The notes beneath the pieces are model-generated. The model saw only the letters and a list, made by a program, of their open reading frames with translations. It searched no databases and was not told the origin of the DNA. Made by a program: the position numbers and the translations under genes. A stretch of 64,000 nt of DNA, taken from positions 496,001-560,000 of the forward strand of contig CP053031.1 of the NCBI GenBank assembly GCA_021496505.1, written 5' to 3'. This document shows positions 17,803 through 26,587 of this stretch, piece after piece; the first letter of the stretch is position 1, and every line of letters starts with the position of its first letter. This DNA is from Thermoleophilia bacterium SCSIO 60948 (GTDB lineage: Bacteria > Actinomycetota > Thermoleophilia > Solirubrobacterales > 70-9).

Positions 17803-18024
17803 TCAGACCGGAGGCTCGGTACCGATCCGCTCGGCGGCGGCGCGCAGCTCGTCGAGCGGGCGCGAGCTCATCCCGGCGAGGTAGCACGCGATCGGCGCGG
17901 CGACTCGCTCGGAGGAGTGCGCCGCCGTGGCGGCGAGCTCGAGCAGCTCGGCGAAGCGCTCGTCATCCGGCGCCGGCACCTGCGCGCTGCGCGCGAACTC
18001 GTCGATCCACTCCTGCGCGCGCAT
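17803..18024 (-). CDS. DUF6457-like small protein associated with molybdenum genes
   Basis: A 73-residue helical protein with WIDEFARSAQV, LLELAATAAHSSERVAAPIACYLAG, a pattern I associate with DUF6457 proteins found beside actinobacterial Moco genes. The function is unknown. It is 17 bp upstream of the MOSC gene on the same strand. The start is uncertain because no purine-rich site precedes ATG 18024. Confidence 0.6.
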   Translation of the reverse strand: MRAQEWIDEFARSAQVPAPDDERFAELLELAATAAHSSERVAAPIACYLAGMSSRPLDELRAAAERIGTEPPV

Positions 18025-18118
18025 CGGGAGGTGTTCTAGCGTGCCCCACGGCGACTCGCGGGCGATCTCGACCCGATCGCGTAACGGCGTGGCGATGATC
18101 GGTTGCGCGCATCCAACT

Positions 18119-18139
18119 TGCCTATGTAACACTTAGGCA
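18119..18139. promoter_or_regulatory. Dyad operator abutting the HTH-TOBE start codon
   Basis: Nine-base arms TGCCTATGT and ACTTAGGCA with one mismatch and a 3-base AAC centre. The dyad ends one base before ATG 18141, and no Shine-Dalgarno sequence is visible, which suggests a leaderless or very short-leader mRNA. A TAACACT/TATGTA -10-like string lies inside the dyad. It is a good candidate for autoregulation of the mod operon by the HTH-TOBE protein. Confidence 0.55.
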
Positions 18140-18140
18140 G

Positions 18141-18542
18141 ATGTCTGATGACCTCAGCCTCGGGGAGGCGGCGAAGGAGATCGGTGTAAGCGTGGACACG
18201 CTGCGCCGCTGGGATTCGAGCGGGCGGCTCCAGACGAAGCGCGACGGCCAGAATCGCCGCCGCGTCCCGCGCTCGGAGGTCGAGCGGCTGCGCGAGCGGC
18301 CAGATCGCCACGCGACAGGCGACACGCTCTCGGCACGGAACCGCTTCCCGGGGGTGATCACCTCGGTCGAGGTCGACGGGGTGATGGCGCTGGTCGAGAT
18401 CGACGCCGGCCCGCACCGGGTCACCGCGGCGATCACGCGTGACTCCGTCGAGGAGCTCGGGCTCGCGGAGGGGGTCGAGGTCACGGCCGCGGTCAAGGCG
18501 ACGTCGGTGATGGTGAACCGCGGCCGCGAGGATCGGGGTTGA
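18141..18542 (+). CDS. HTH-TOBE molybdate-responsive regulator
   Basis: A 133-residue fusion of an excisionase/MerR-type winged helix (residues 5-52, LSLGEAAKEIGVSVDTLRRW) and one TOBE/Mop domain (about 66-130, SARNRFPGVITSVEVDG... VTAAITRDSVEELGL). TOBE domains bind molybdate or tungstate, so this protein is predicted to sense Mo and control modABC directly downstream. It takes the place of ModE. Its stop overlaps the TTG start of modA. A dyad sits exactly at its own start. Confidence 0.85.
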   Translation: MSDDLSLGEAAKEIGVSVDTLRRWDSSGRLQTKRDGQNRRRVPRSEVERLRERPDRHATGDTLSARNRFPGVITSVEVDGVMALVEIDAGPHRVTAAITRDSVEELGLAEGVEVTAAVKATSVMVNRGREDRG

Positions 18543-19333
18543 GCTTTCGATCGGTCGCGGGGAGGCACGCGAAGGCGCTCGTGGCAGCGATCGCGATGGG
18601 TCTCGCGATCGGTCTGACCGGGTGCGGCGAGGATTCGAGTTCGGGCGCTGAGGCGAGCGGGGAGCTCCGAGTCTCCGCCGCCGCCTCACTCACCGACGCA
18701 TTCGAGACCTATGGCGACCAGGACTTCCCCGACGCGTCCTTCTCCTTCGCCGGTTCCGATGAGCTTGCGGCGCAGATTCGGCAGGGCGCTCCGGTCGACG
18801 TCTTCGCCTCGGCCAACACGACCTACCCGGACGAGCTCTACGACGAGGGCCTGGTCGAGAGGCCGGTGGAGTTCGTGACGAACGAGATGGTGATCGGCGT
18901 TCCAACGGGATCGGAGATCGATTCGATCGACGACCTCGCCGAACCGGGCGTCGACGTCGTCCTCGGCACGCCTGACGTCCCCTTCGGCGCCTACGCGCGC
19001 GAGGTCCTCGGACGCCTGCCGCAGGCCGAGGAGGATGCGATCCTCGCCAACGTGCGCTCGGAGGAGTCCGACGTCACCGCGGCGGTCGGCAAGCTCGCGC
19101 AGGGCGCCGCCGACGCCTCGCTCGTCTACAGCTCCGACGTCGCGGGCGCCTCGGGTGAGATCGAGGGCGCCGAGCTTCCGGAGGACCTGCAACCGGTGGT
19201 CACCTACGGCGTCGCGGTCGTCTCCGAGACCGAGAACGCCGAAGGCGCCCAGGCGTTCGTCGCCGGCCTGACCGAGCCGGAGGGGCAGCGGATCCTCACC
19301 GAGGCCGGCTTCGGACCGGCGCCGGGCAGGTGA
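18539..19333 (+). CDS. modA: Molybdate ABC transporter substrate-binding lipoprotein ModA
   Basis: Extracellular molybdate/tungstate-binding protein of 264 residues. The lipobox GLTGC places the lipidated Cys at 29. The mature protein opens with ELRVSAAASLTDAF, followed by DVFASAN and the FVTNEMVIGVP hinge region, all standard for ModA. TTG 18539 overlaps the regulator stop by 4 bp and gives a proper basic n-region. First transporter gene in regulator-modA-modB-modC. Confidence 0.93.
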   Translation: MSFRSVAGRHAKALVAAIAMGLAIGLTGCGEDSSSGAEASGELRVSAAASLTDAFETYGDQDFPDASFSFAGSDELAAQIRQGAPVDVFASANTTYPDELYDEGLVERPVEFVTNEMVIGVPTGSEIDSIDDLAEPGVDVVLGTPDVPFGAYAREVLGRLPQAEEDAILANVRSEESDVTAAVGKLAQGAADASLVYSSDVAGASGEIEGAELPEDLQPVVTYGVAVVSETENAEGAQAFVAGLTEPEGQRILTEAGFGPAPGR

Positions 19334-20130
19334 GGCGCGGGCGGCTCTTCGCCGCCGCTGCCGGGCTCGCCCTCGGCGCGCTCGTCCTGTTCCTGGCGCT
19401 GCCGGTCGTCTCGATATTCACCGACGTCGCGCCGTCCGAGCTCTTCGCCGCGCTCGGCGACGAGGGCTCGCTCGAGGCGCTTCGCCTCAGCCTGGTCGCG
19501 AGCGGGATCGCGCTCGCCGTGATTCTCCTCCTCGGCACACCGGCCGCCTACCTGCTCGGCACGCGGCGGTTCCGCGGGCGGAACGTCCTCGTGACGCTCG
19601 TCGAGCTTCCGCTCGTGCTGCCGCCCGCGGTCGCCGGCATCGGGCTGCTCGCGGCGCTCGGTCCGGGCGGACCCGTCGGGGCGGCGCTCGAGGACGCCGG
19701 GATCGAGCTCGTCTTCCAGACCGCCGGCGTCGTCATCGCGCTGGTGTTCGTCGCGAGCCCGTTCTACGTCCGCCAGGCGCAGGCGGCGTTCGCGTCGCTC
19801 GATCGCGATCTCGTCGCCGCGGCGCGCACTCTCGGCGCCGGCGAGGGCCGCGCGTTCGCCGCCGTCGCGGTGCCGGCCGCCGCGCCGGGGCTCGCCTCGG
19901 GTGCCGTTCTCGCCTGGGGCCGGGCGCTCGGCGAGTTCGGCGCCACGCTCGTGTTCGCCGGCTCGTTCCAGGGCATCACCCAGACCGCGCCGCTGGCGAT
20001 CGTCGCGCAGTTCGGCACCGACTTCACGGGGGCGCTCGCGCTCTCGGCGGTCCTCGTCGCGATGTCGGCCGCACTGCTGCTCGCGGTCAAGCTGCTCCCC
20101 TCATCGCAGAGCGTGATCGGTCGTGCTTGA
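19330..20130 (+). CDS. modB: Molybdate ABC transporter permease ModB
   Basis: A 266-residue inner-membrane permease with six predicted helices. The EAA-loop region (AARTLGAGEGRAFAAVAVPAAAPG, then SGAVLAWGRALGEFGA) contacts ModC. GTG 19330 overlaps the modA stop (GTGA), and the modC start lies inside its last codons. Confidence 0.93.
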   Translation: MRRGRLFAAAAGLALGALVLFLALPVVSIFTDVAPSELFAALGDEGSLEALRLSLVASGIALAVILLLGTPAAYLLGTRRFRGRNVLVTLVELPLVLPPAVAGIGLLAALGPGGPVGAALEDAGIELVFQTAGVVIALVFVASPFYVRQAQAAFASLDRDLVAAARTLGAGEGRAFAAVAVPAAAPGLASGAVLAWGRALGEFGATLVFAGSFQGITQTAPLAIVAQFGTDFTGALALSAVLVAMSAALLLAVKLLPSSQSVIGRA

Positions 20131-21217
20131 AGCTCGGATCGCGACGCGGGTCGGAGAGGACTTCGACCTCGACACCGACCTCGCGGTCGAGCCCGGCCGC
20201 TGCCTCGCGCTCGTCGGTCGCTCGGGCGCCGGCAAGACGAGCGTGCTGCGCGCGCTCGCCGGGCTTCGTCGTCCCGACTCCGGGCGGATCGCCTGCGAGG
20301 GCGAGACATGGTTCGACGCCGAAGCGGGCGTATGGGTCGATCCGGAGGAGCGGCGGTGTGGCTACGTCTTCCAGGACTACGCCCTCTTCCCGCACCTCAG
20401 CGCGCGCGCCAACGTCTGCTTCGGGATCCGCGGCCTCCCACGATCAGAGCGCCGCGAGCGCGCGGACTCGATCCTGGCCGAGCTCGGGCTCGCTGACCGG
20501 CTCGAGGCGAAGCCCGCCACGCTCTCGGGCGGCGAGCGCCAGCGGGTCGCGCTGGCGCGGGCGATTGCCTCCGAGCCGCGCGCGTTATTGCTCGACGAGC
20601 CGCTGTCGGCGCTCGACGCGTCGAGTCGCGCCGCCGCGAGTCGGACATTGGCCGCGGTCCTCGCGCGGCTCGGCGTGCCGACGGTGATGGTGAGCCACGA
20701 CTTCGCCGAGGCGGCGACGTTCGGCGACGAGGTCGCGGTCATCGAAGCCGGTCGCATCGTCCAGCGCGGTGCGGCGGGCGAGCTGGCCGCGGCGCCCGGC
20801 TCCGCGTTCGTCGCCGAGATCGCCGGCGCGTCCGTCCTCAGTGGCGAGGCGTCCGCCGCCGACGGGATGACGGCGGTGCTGCTCGGCGACGGCTCGCGCG
20901 TGTTCTCGACCGACGAGCTCACCGGCCCGGTGACGGCCAGCGTTTTCCCGTGGGAGATCGAGCTTGCGGACCCCGGCGCGCGCCACGACGGCTCGGCGCG
21001 CAACCGGATCGAGGCGTCGGTGACGACGGTGACCGACCTCGGCAACCGCGTCCGGGTGGGGATGCTGATCGGCGCCGGCCTCGAGTCCGCCGTCCGCGAC
21101 GGTCAGCCGCTCGCCGCCGAGGTCACGCGCGACTCCCTCGGTCGTCTCGGCCTCGAGCCGGGGGTCCGCGTCATCGCTACGTGGAAGGCGACTGCGACGC
21201 GGCTGTCACGCCGCTAA
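20123..21217 (+). CDS. modC: Molybdate ABC transporter ATPase ModC with C-terminal TOBE
   Basis: A 364-residue ATPase powering molybdate uptake. Walker A is GRSGAGKTS (about residues 33-41), the signature is LSGGERQRVALARA, Walker B is LLLDEPLSALD and the H-loop is VMVSHDF. The C-terminal 130 residues form TOBE repeats (ASVTTVTDLGNRVRV), which bind molybdate for feedback regulation. GTG 20123 overlaps modB by 8 bp. Its stop overlaps the convergent APH-like gene by 4 bp. Confidence 0.93.
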   Translation: MLEARIATRVGEDFDLDTDLAVEPGRCLALVGRSGAGKTSVLRALAGLRRPDSGRIACEGETWFDAEAGVWVDPEERRCGYVFQDYALFPHLSARANVCFGIRGLPRSERRERADSILAELGLADRLEAKPATLSGGERQRVALARAIASEPRALLLDEPLSALDASSRAAASRTLAAVLARLGVPTVMVSHDFAEAATFGDEVAVIEAGRIVQRGAAGELAAAPGSAFVAEIAGASVLSGEASAADGMTAVLLGDGSRVFSTDELTGPVTASVFPWEIELADPGARHDGSARNRIEASVTTVTDLGNRVRVGMLIGAGLESAVRDGQPLAAEVTRDSLGRLGLEPGVRVIATWKATATRLSRR

Positions 21218-22140
21218 GCCGAAGCCGCGACGGCGTCGGCCCAGGCGTGGAGGCGACGGCCCCAATCGCGCTCGCCGGCGGTCGGGGCCTCGGAGAGATC
21301 GAAGCGCCGCGCCTCGGCCCGCGCGCGAACCCGCGACCATGCCGCGACCCGTTCCGGATCGAGGTCGGCGGCCGCCGCGTAGACCGCTATCCGCCGCTCG
21401 GACTCGGCCGCCGATGCCCCTGGGTCCTCGGGCAGCAGCGGCGCCCTGGGGTCGATCAGCGCCCAGCAGTCGAGGTTCGGATCGCCGGCGACCCCATGCG
21501 GGTCGATCGCCCGCCAGCCCTCGCCGTCGCGCAGAGCGTTGCCGCCGTGCAGGTCCGCGTGGAGCGGGCGGCGAGCCGGCGAGTCGGCGAGCAGCTCCTC
21601 AAGCATCACGAGCTCCTCGAGCCCGGCGAGCGAGATCCTCCAGTCGGCTACGTACTCCTCGGCCGGCGTATGGGATCCGTTCGGCTCGGCCGCGTCGTGC
21701 AGCGCTCGCGCGAGACGGCCCAGGACCTCGAGGTGCGCATCCGTTTCGAGCTCTTCCACGTCGAGCGGATGTCCCGGATCGATCCGCTCCATCAGCAGCG
21801 TCAGCCCGTCGTCGGCGACGTCGTGAAGGCGCGGGACGTGACCGCCGGGCTCCCAGTCGCGCAGCGCGAGCGCCTCGCGACGCAGCTCGTCGACCTCCGG
21901 GTTGTCACCCGGGATCAACTTCACGACCACACCACGACCGTCCGACCGGGCGGCGGCCACGAGCGCGACCTGCCCGCCGGTCAGCAACTCGAAGCGCTCG
22001 AGCCGCCAGCGCGCCACGCTCGCTTCGAGGCGCCGCTCGACGCCGCGCCGCAGCTCTCGGGCGTCGACCGCCGGCCAGTGCTCGCGCCACGCCTCGCAGA
22101 GCCGGTCGAGCTCCGCGCCGAGGGAGTCCCGGTCGATCAT
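21214..22140 (-). CDS. APH(6)/hydroxyurea phosphotransferase-like kinase
   Basis: A 308-residue small-molecule kinase of the aminoglycoside/hydroxyurea resistance family (PF04655 type). It has an N-lobe with VVVKL (candidate ATP-binding Lys), a hinge at LLMERIDPG, the catalytic loop LHADLHGGN and the metal-binding Asp in AIDPHGVAGDPNLD. It could inactivate an antibiotic or phosphorylate a metabolite; the sequence does not say which. ATG 22140 overlaps the glycerate kinase stop by 4 bp (ATGA), so it is the last gene of the pabBC-glycerate kinase operon. Confidence 0.82.
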   Translation of the reverse strand: MIDRDSLGAELDRLCEAWREHWPAVDARELRRGVERRLEASVARWRLERFELLTGGQVALVAAARSDGRGVVVKLIPGDNPEVDELRREALALRDWEPGGHVPRLHDVADDGLTLLMERIDPGHPLDVEELETDAHLEVLGRLARALHDAAEPNGSHTPAEEYVADWRISLAGLEELVMLEELLADSPARRPLHADLHGGNALRDGEGWRAIDPHGVAGDPNLDCWALIDPRAPLLPEDPGASAAESERRIAVYAAAADLDPERVAAWSRVRARAEARRFDLSEAPTAGERDWGRRLHAWADAVAASA

Positions 22141-23105
22141 CCCCCGGCGAGCTCGCGGCCGGCGGCCTCGACCTCGTCGAGCGTCGAGGCCTCGACGACA
22201 CGCTCGATCCCGAGCTCGTCCGCGTGCTGGGCCGAGAGCTCGTTGCGCCCGACGACCGCGACGCATCGCACGCCCGCGTCACGGGCACGGCCCGCGACCT
22301 GGGCGATCAGCTTGCCGGTCTCGTGCGTCTGCGAGTCGAGCGCACCCTCGCCGGTGATGACGAGATCAGCGTCGCCGATCCGCTCGTCGAAGCCGACGCT
22401 GTCGAGGACGAATGACGCGCCGTCGACGAGCTCGGCATCGAGTTCGGACCACAGCGCGCCGGAGATCCCGCCCGCCGCGCCGGTTCGCTCGACGCCCCGC
22501 GGGTCGCGCCGCATGCCGCCGGCGAGCTCGTCCAGCCGCGCCGCGAGCCGCTCGACCATCGCCTCGTCGGCGCCCTTCTGTGGCCCGAAGATCGCAGCGG
22601 CGTCCTCCCAGGGCGTCGTCACGTCGCAGAGCGCGACGATGCGCGCGCCGCGGTGACCCCCGGCGTCGGCGAGTGCGGCGAGCAGCGGGGCACCGCCATC
22701 GACCGTCGCGCTGCCGCCGACCGCGACGAGGATCTCGCGGGCGCCGTCCGCGGCCGCCGCCGCGATCAGCTCTCCCGTGCCGGCCGAGGTCGTGCGCTCA
22801 GGATCGCGATCGGACTCCTCGATCAGCGCCAGTCCGCTCGCGGCTGCGACCTCGACGAGAGCGCGGTCGCCGAACCGGGCGAAGCGCGCCTCGATCCGGC
22901 GCCCGAGCGGATCGGTCGCTCTCGCGCTCGCGACCCGGGCGTCGAGCGCCTCGGCGACGGCCTCCATCGTCCCCTCGCCGCCGTCGCCGACCGGGCACTC
23001 GTCGCACTCGGCGCCCGCTGCCCGGAGTCCGGCCGCAAGCGCCGCGGCGACCTCGCTCGCGGCGTGGGTGCCCTTGAAGGAGTCGGGCGAGATCACCGCC
23101 TTCAC
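22137..23105 (-). CDS. Glycerate 2-kinase (GarK/GlxK family)
   Basis: Phosphorylates D-glycerate in glyoxylate/serine metabolism. The 322-residue protein shows the type-1 glycerate kinase motifs ISPDSFKGTHAASEVAAAL at the start, VGDGGEGTMEA, AVGGSATVDGG and VITGEGALDSQT. GTG 23105 has GGAGG 5 bases upstream and overlaps the pabBC stop by 4 bp. About 60 residues shorter than the enterobacterial enzyme, but all core motifs are present. Confidence 0.88.
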   Translation of the reverse strand: MKAVISPDSFKGTHAASEVAAALAAGLRAAGAECDECPVGDGGEGTMEAVAEALDARVASARATDPLGRRIEARFARFGDRALVEVAAASGLALIEESDRDPERTTSAGTGELIAAAAADGAREILVAVGGSATVDGGAPLLAALADAGGHRGARIVALCDVTTPWEDAAAIFGPQKGADEAMVERLAARLDELAGGMRRDPRGVERTGAAGGISGALWSELDAELVDGASFVLDSVGFDERIGDADLVITGEGALDSQTHETGKLIAQVAGRARDAGVRCVAVVGRNELSAQHADELGIERVVEASTLDEVEAAGRELAGG

Positions 23106-25222
23106 GACGACCTCCCGGCGTGTCGCCCGCTCGTCGCCTGTCCCCGCGCGAGCGCCCGGAAATGAGTCGCGAGCTCGCGGGCCGCCTCCGTCGGAGGCCC
23201 TCCGATCGCCGCCGCCCGGGCGAGCCGGACTGCGGAGGTCAGCACGACGGCTTCGGCCGCGCGAAGCCTGCGGAGGTCGAACGGCTCGATCCGCACGTCG
23301 AGCTCGCCGGCGGCGAGCAGCGACCCGCGCGTTACGCCGGGAAGGATGCGCCCGTCGGCGGGCGGTGTCACCAGCCGGCCGCGCTCGAGGATCCAGACGT
23401 TCGCCGAGCCGGCCTCGAGCACGGCGCCGTCGAGGTCGAGCCACACCGGCTCGGTGCCGGCGGCGACGAACGGCTCGAGGAAGCGCCGGTCGGCCCACTT
23501 GTGCGGACCCAGTCCGCCCGGCAGCAGGCACGGCTCGAGGATCGCGTCCGCCGGCGCGGGGCCGCCGCTGGCGTGCGGGTGGACCTCGAGCGCGACGTCG
23601 CCGTCGTGGGGCCGCGCGATCAGCCGGATCCGCCCGCGCCCGTCCGGGACCTCGCGCGCGGCCGCCCGCACACGGTCGGCGAGTCCGCCGGCGAGCGGGG
23701 CGGCGCGGAGCTCTCGGAGCGAACGCTCGAGCCGGCCGAGATGCTGACCCAGCCGCACCGGCTCGGAGCTCTCGACCGAGATCGTCTCGAGCAGCCCGAG
23801 GTCCGGGTCGGGGCGCGGAACGCGGCCGGGGCGTAGGGGGCTCGCCCGGCGCCCGGCGGCGCCCGAGGCCGCCGTTTCGTCGCGAGACGCGATCCGCGAG
23901 CCGAGCGCCGCGACGAGCGGCCGCGCCTTGTCGAGCGCCTCGGCGAGCTCGGCGACGGGCTCGGAGTCGGCCACGATCCCGCCGCCGCATCCGATCCAGG
24001 TTCGGTCCCCACGGCGTTCGAAGGTACGGATCGCGACCGAGAGCTCGAGCCCGCGCGGGGTCGCGAAGCCGATCGCTCCCGTGTAGGCCTCGCGACCCAC
24101 CGGCTCGAGCCGCGCGATCACCTCGATCGCCTGCAGCTTCGGCGCCCCGGTGACCGAGCCGGGCGGGAAGCTCGCCGCGACGAGCTCGTGGTCGCCGACG
24201 TCCGGTCGCAGCCGGCCTCTGACCCGCGAGACGAGATGCCAGACGCCGGGATGCGGCTCGGCGACGGGCGGCAGCTCGGCCGAGATCGACCCGGTCTCGC
24301 AGACGCGGCCGAGATCGTTTCGCATCAGGTCGACGATCATCACGTTCTCGGCGTTCGCCTTCGACGAGCCCGTCAGCGAGTCGCGCGCCGCGATCTCGGA
24401 GGCGAGGGTCGGCGGTCCGTCGCGGCGCACCGTGCCCTTGATCGGCGCGGTCTCGACGTCGCGGCCGGTGCGCCTGAGGAAGAGCTCGGGCGAGAGTGAG
24501 AGCAGAGTCGCCTCGCCCCGGGCGACGAAAGCCGCGCGCGGCGGCTCGAGCCGTTCGGCGGCGGTCGCGAACGCCTCGGCGGAGGATCCGCGGGCATCGG
24601 CCTCGAGGCGCATGCAGATGTTCGCCTGGAAGATCTCGCCGGCGCGGATCGATTCGAGCGCCGCCTCGACCGCGGCGACGTGGCCGCGGGTGCCCGGCGC
24701 ACGGGCCGCGAACTCCCCGACGTGCCACGGGCGGCGAGGCGCGGCTTTCGAGAGCCGCGACTCGAGCTCGTGGCGCCGGCGCCTGAGCACCTCCCGGCGC
24801 GGAGCGGTGACGAGCGCCTCGAACCACCACGCCCCGTCGGCGTCGAGTCGCAGCACGTGGTCGTAGAAGGACATCCCGAGCGTGTCGAGCGGCTTGGGCC
24901 TCGGCGGCTGGACCGGGAAGCGATCGACGAGTGCTCCGGCGCCGTAGCCGAGCCAGCCGAACCACCCGCCGCCGAGGCCCGAACCCGAACCCGAGCCCGC
25001 ACGCGTGATGCTCGCGAGCCGGCCGCCGCCGAGCGCATCCGGCAGGCGATCGAGCTCGTCGAGGCTCGTCATCCGCGCGATCGGCTCGGATCCGAGGATC
25101 GCGCCGCCTCCGGCCCAATCGCCGATCAGCGCGAACGGATCGCGATCCTCCGCGAGGTGGCGCAGCGCGTCGTGGGCGCTCGCCGCCACCCGAAGCCGCA
25201 CGCGCTCGACGCGAACCTCCAT
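23102..25222 (-). CDS. pabBC: Aminodeoxychorismate synthase component I / 4-amino-4-deoxychorismate lyase fusion (PabBC)
   Basis: Bifunctional folate-pathway protein of 706 residues. The PabB half (about 1-430) converts chorismate to aminodeoxychorismate, with LSPELFLRR, ETAPIKGTVRRDG (the PIKGT lysine specific for PabB), NVMIVDLMRNDLGR and SVTGAPKLQA. The C-terminal class-IV PLP aminotransferase-fold half (about 470-700) would release p-aminobenzoate. HKWADRRF supplies the PLP lysine, and GVTRGSLL is conserved. The linker is Arg/Pro-rich. No pabA glutaminase is in the window. Confidence 0.9.
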   Translation of the reverse strand: MEVRVERVRLRVAASAHDALRHLAEDRDPFALIGDWAGGGAILGSEPIARMTSLDELDRLPDALGGGRLASITRAGSGSGSGLGGGWFGWLGYGAGALVDRFPVQPPRPKPLDTLGMSFYDHVLRLDADGAWWFEALVTAPRREVLRRRRHELESRLSKAAPRRPWHVGEFAARAPGTRGHVAAVEAALESIRAGEIFQANICMRLEADARGSSAEAFATAAERLEPPRAAFVARGEATLLSLSPELFLRRTGRDVETAPIKGTVRRDGPPTLASEIAARDSLTGSSKANAENVMIVDLMRNDLGRVCETGSISAELPPVAEPHPGVWHLVSRVRGRLRPDVGDHELVAASFPPGSVTGAPKLQAIEVIARLEPVGREAYTGAIGFATPRGLELSVAIRTFERRGDRTWIGCGGGIVADSEPVAELAEALDKARPLVAALGSRIASRDETAASGAAGRRASPLRPGRVPRPDPDLGLLETISVESSEPVRLGQHLGRLERSLRELRAAPLAGGLADRVRAAAREVPDGRGRIRLIARPHDGDVALEVHPHASGGPAPADAILEPCLLPGGLGPHKWADRRFLEPFVAAGTEPVWLDLDGAVLEAGSANVWILERGRLVTPPADGRILPGVTRGSLLAAGELDVRIEPFDLRRLRAAEAVVLTSAVRLARAAAIGGPPTEAARELATHFRALARGQATSGRHAGRSS

Positions 25223-25313
25223 CGCCCGAGCCTACGCCGCCGCGGGGGCCTTCCGATGGAATCTCAAGCCGGTCCTGGCCGGTCTGAGACTCCACCAGAC
25301 TGGGGGCGCCCGC

Positions 25314-26342
25314 CTAGCCGCCGATCGCGCTCATCGTCCGCGGCGGGGCGATGAAGCCCGGCTCGTTGACGCGGTGCTTGAGCTCCTTGCGCCAGACGGC
25401 GTCGCGGATCAGCTCGCCGAGCTCCGCGTCGCTCGCACCGGCGCGCAGCGGGTCACGAAGGTCGGTCTCGTTGACCGAGAACAGACACGTCCGGAGCTTG
25501 CCGTCGGCGGTCAACCGGATCCGGTTGCAATCAGCGCAGAACGGCTCGGACACCGGGTTGATGAAGCCGATCTCACCGGGAGCGCCGTCGGCGAAGCGGA
25601 AGACCCGTGCCGTCGCGTGCGGCTCGCGCCCGATCGGCTCGAGCGCGAATCGGCTCTCGACGATCGCCCGCGTCTCGGCGCCGCTCAGCACGGAGTCCGC
25701 CGACCAGTTGCGATCGCCGTCGAGCGGCATGAACTCGATGAAGCGCACCTCGTGGCCGGTCTCGCGCGCGAACTCGCAGAAGCGCAGCACCTCGGCCTCG
25801 GTGTAATCGCGCATCGCGATCGCGTTCACCTTGACCGGAGAGAGCGAGGGCTGGGCGGCGACGGCGTCGAGCCCGCGCAGGACCTTCGGCAGGGCGTCGC
25901 GCCGGGTGATCTGGAAGAAGCGGTCGCGCTCGAGCGAGTCGATCGAGATGTTGACGCGGTTGATGCCCGCGTCGGCCAGCGCCGCGGCGTCGCGCTCGAG
26001 GAACCAGCCGTTGGTCGTCAGCGAAAGGTCCTCGATCGCGTCGATCCGGGCGAGCATCGCCGCGAGCCGCGGGAAGTCGCGCCGGGCAAGCGGCTCACCG
26101 CCGGTCAGCCTCACCGTGCGCACGCCGAGGCCGGCGAACACGCGAGCCAGGCGTTCGATCTCCTCGAACGAGAGGATCGCCGAGCGCTCGAGCCAGTCCA
26201 TTCCCTCGGCCGGCATGCAGTACTGACAGCGGAAGTTGCAGCGGTCGGTGACCGAGATCCGCAGGTCGGAGATCGCGCGGCCGTGCGCGTCGACCAGCGG
26301 CTCCTCCGGGGTCTTGGCGCTCCTCTCCACGACCCCAACCAT
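25314..26342 (-). CDS. moaA: GTP 3',8-cyclase MoaA
   Basis: Radical-SAM enzyme for the first step of Moco synthesis. The 342-residue protein has the N-terminal SAM cluster CNFRCQYC, TGGEPLARRD, the second [4Fe-4S] motif CADCNRIRLTADGKLRTCLF, and ends in the double glycine (SAIGG) needed for catalysis. ATG 26342 has GAAGG upstream. An in-frame ATG at 26402 would add 20 residues. It diverges from the Mo-hydroxylase operon across a 245-bp regulatory region. Confidence 0.95.
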   Translation of the reverse strand: MVGVVERSAKTPEEPLVDAHGRAISDLRISVTDRCNFRCQYCMPAEGMDWLERSAILSFEEIERLARVFAGLGVRTVRLTGGEPLARRDFPRLAAMLARIDAIEDLSLTTNGWFLERDAAALADAGINRVNISIDSLERDRFFQITRRDALPKVLRGLDAVAAQPSLSPVKVNAIAMRDYTEAEVLRFCEFARETGHEVRFIEFMPLDGDRNWSADSVLSGAETRAIVESRFALEPIGREPHATARVFRFADGAPGEIGFINPVSEPFCADCNRIRLTADGKLRTCLFSVNETDLRDPLRAGASDAELGELIRDAVWRKELKHRVNEPGFIAPPRTMSAIGG

Positions 26343-26468
26343 TGCAGCCTTCGCGCCCGAGTCCGGCCGAACCCGCTCTCGCTCGCTGAATTCGCACGCC
26401 ATATGGCCGCGAGTCCGCCTAGGCGATCCCTGGGCCGCGGACGGGTCGAAAGGTCGTGCGCAACGGGC

Positions 26469-26488
26469 GCGCCTATGTGGCGCCTATG
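26469..26488 (+). promoter_or_regulatory. Two 9-bp direct repeats one helical turn apart upstream of coxS
   Basis: GCGCCTATG occurs at 26469-26477 and 26480-26488, with start points 11 bp apart, about 100 bp before coxS. Repeats on one face of the helix upstream of a promoter resemble activator half-sites. The regulator is unknown. Confidence 0.35.
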
Positions 26489-26540
26489 CCGCGAGTGGGC
26501 GGATCGCGTGAAACCCGCGTAAAGGCCTCATGCGGCCACG

Positions 26541-26562
26541 GACCGTTAGTGCTAGAACGGTC
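26541..26562. promoter_or_regulatory. Operator-like inverted repeat upstream of coxS
   Basis: Perfect 7-base arms GACCGTT and AACGGTC with an 8-base centre, ending 25 bp before the coxS start. The position, just ahead of the AAGGAGAGGT ribosome site, suits a repressor site or a 5' hairpin controlling the whole Mo-hydroxylase operon. Confidence 0.45.
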
Positions 26563-26587
26563 GGTGGGGAGCAACCGAAGGAGAGGT

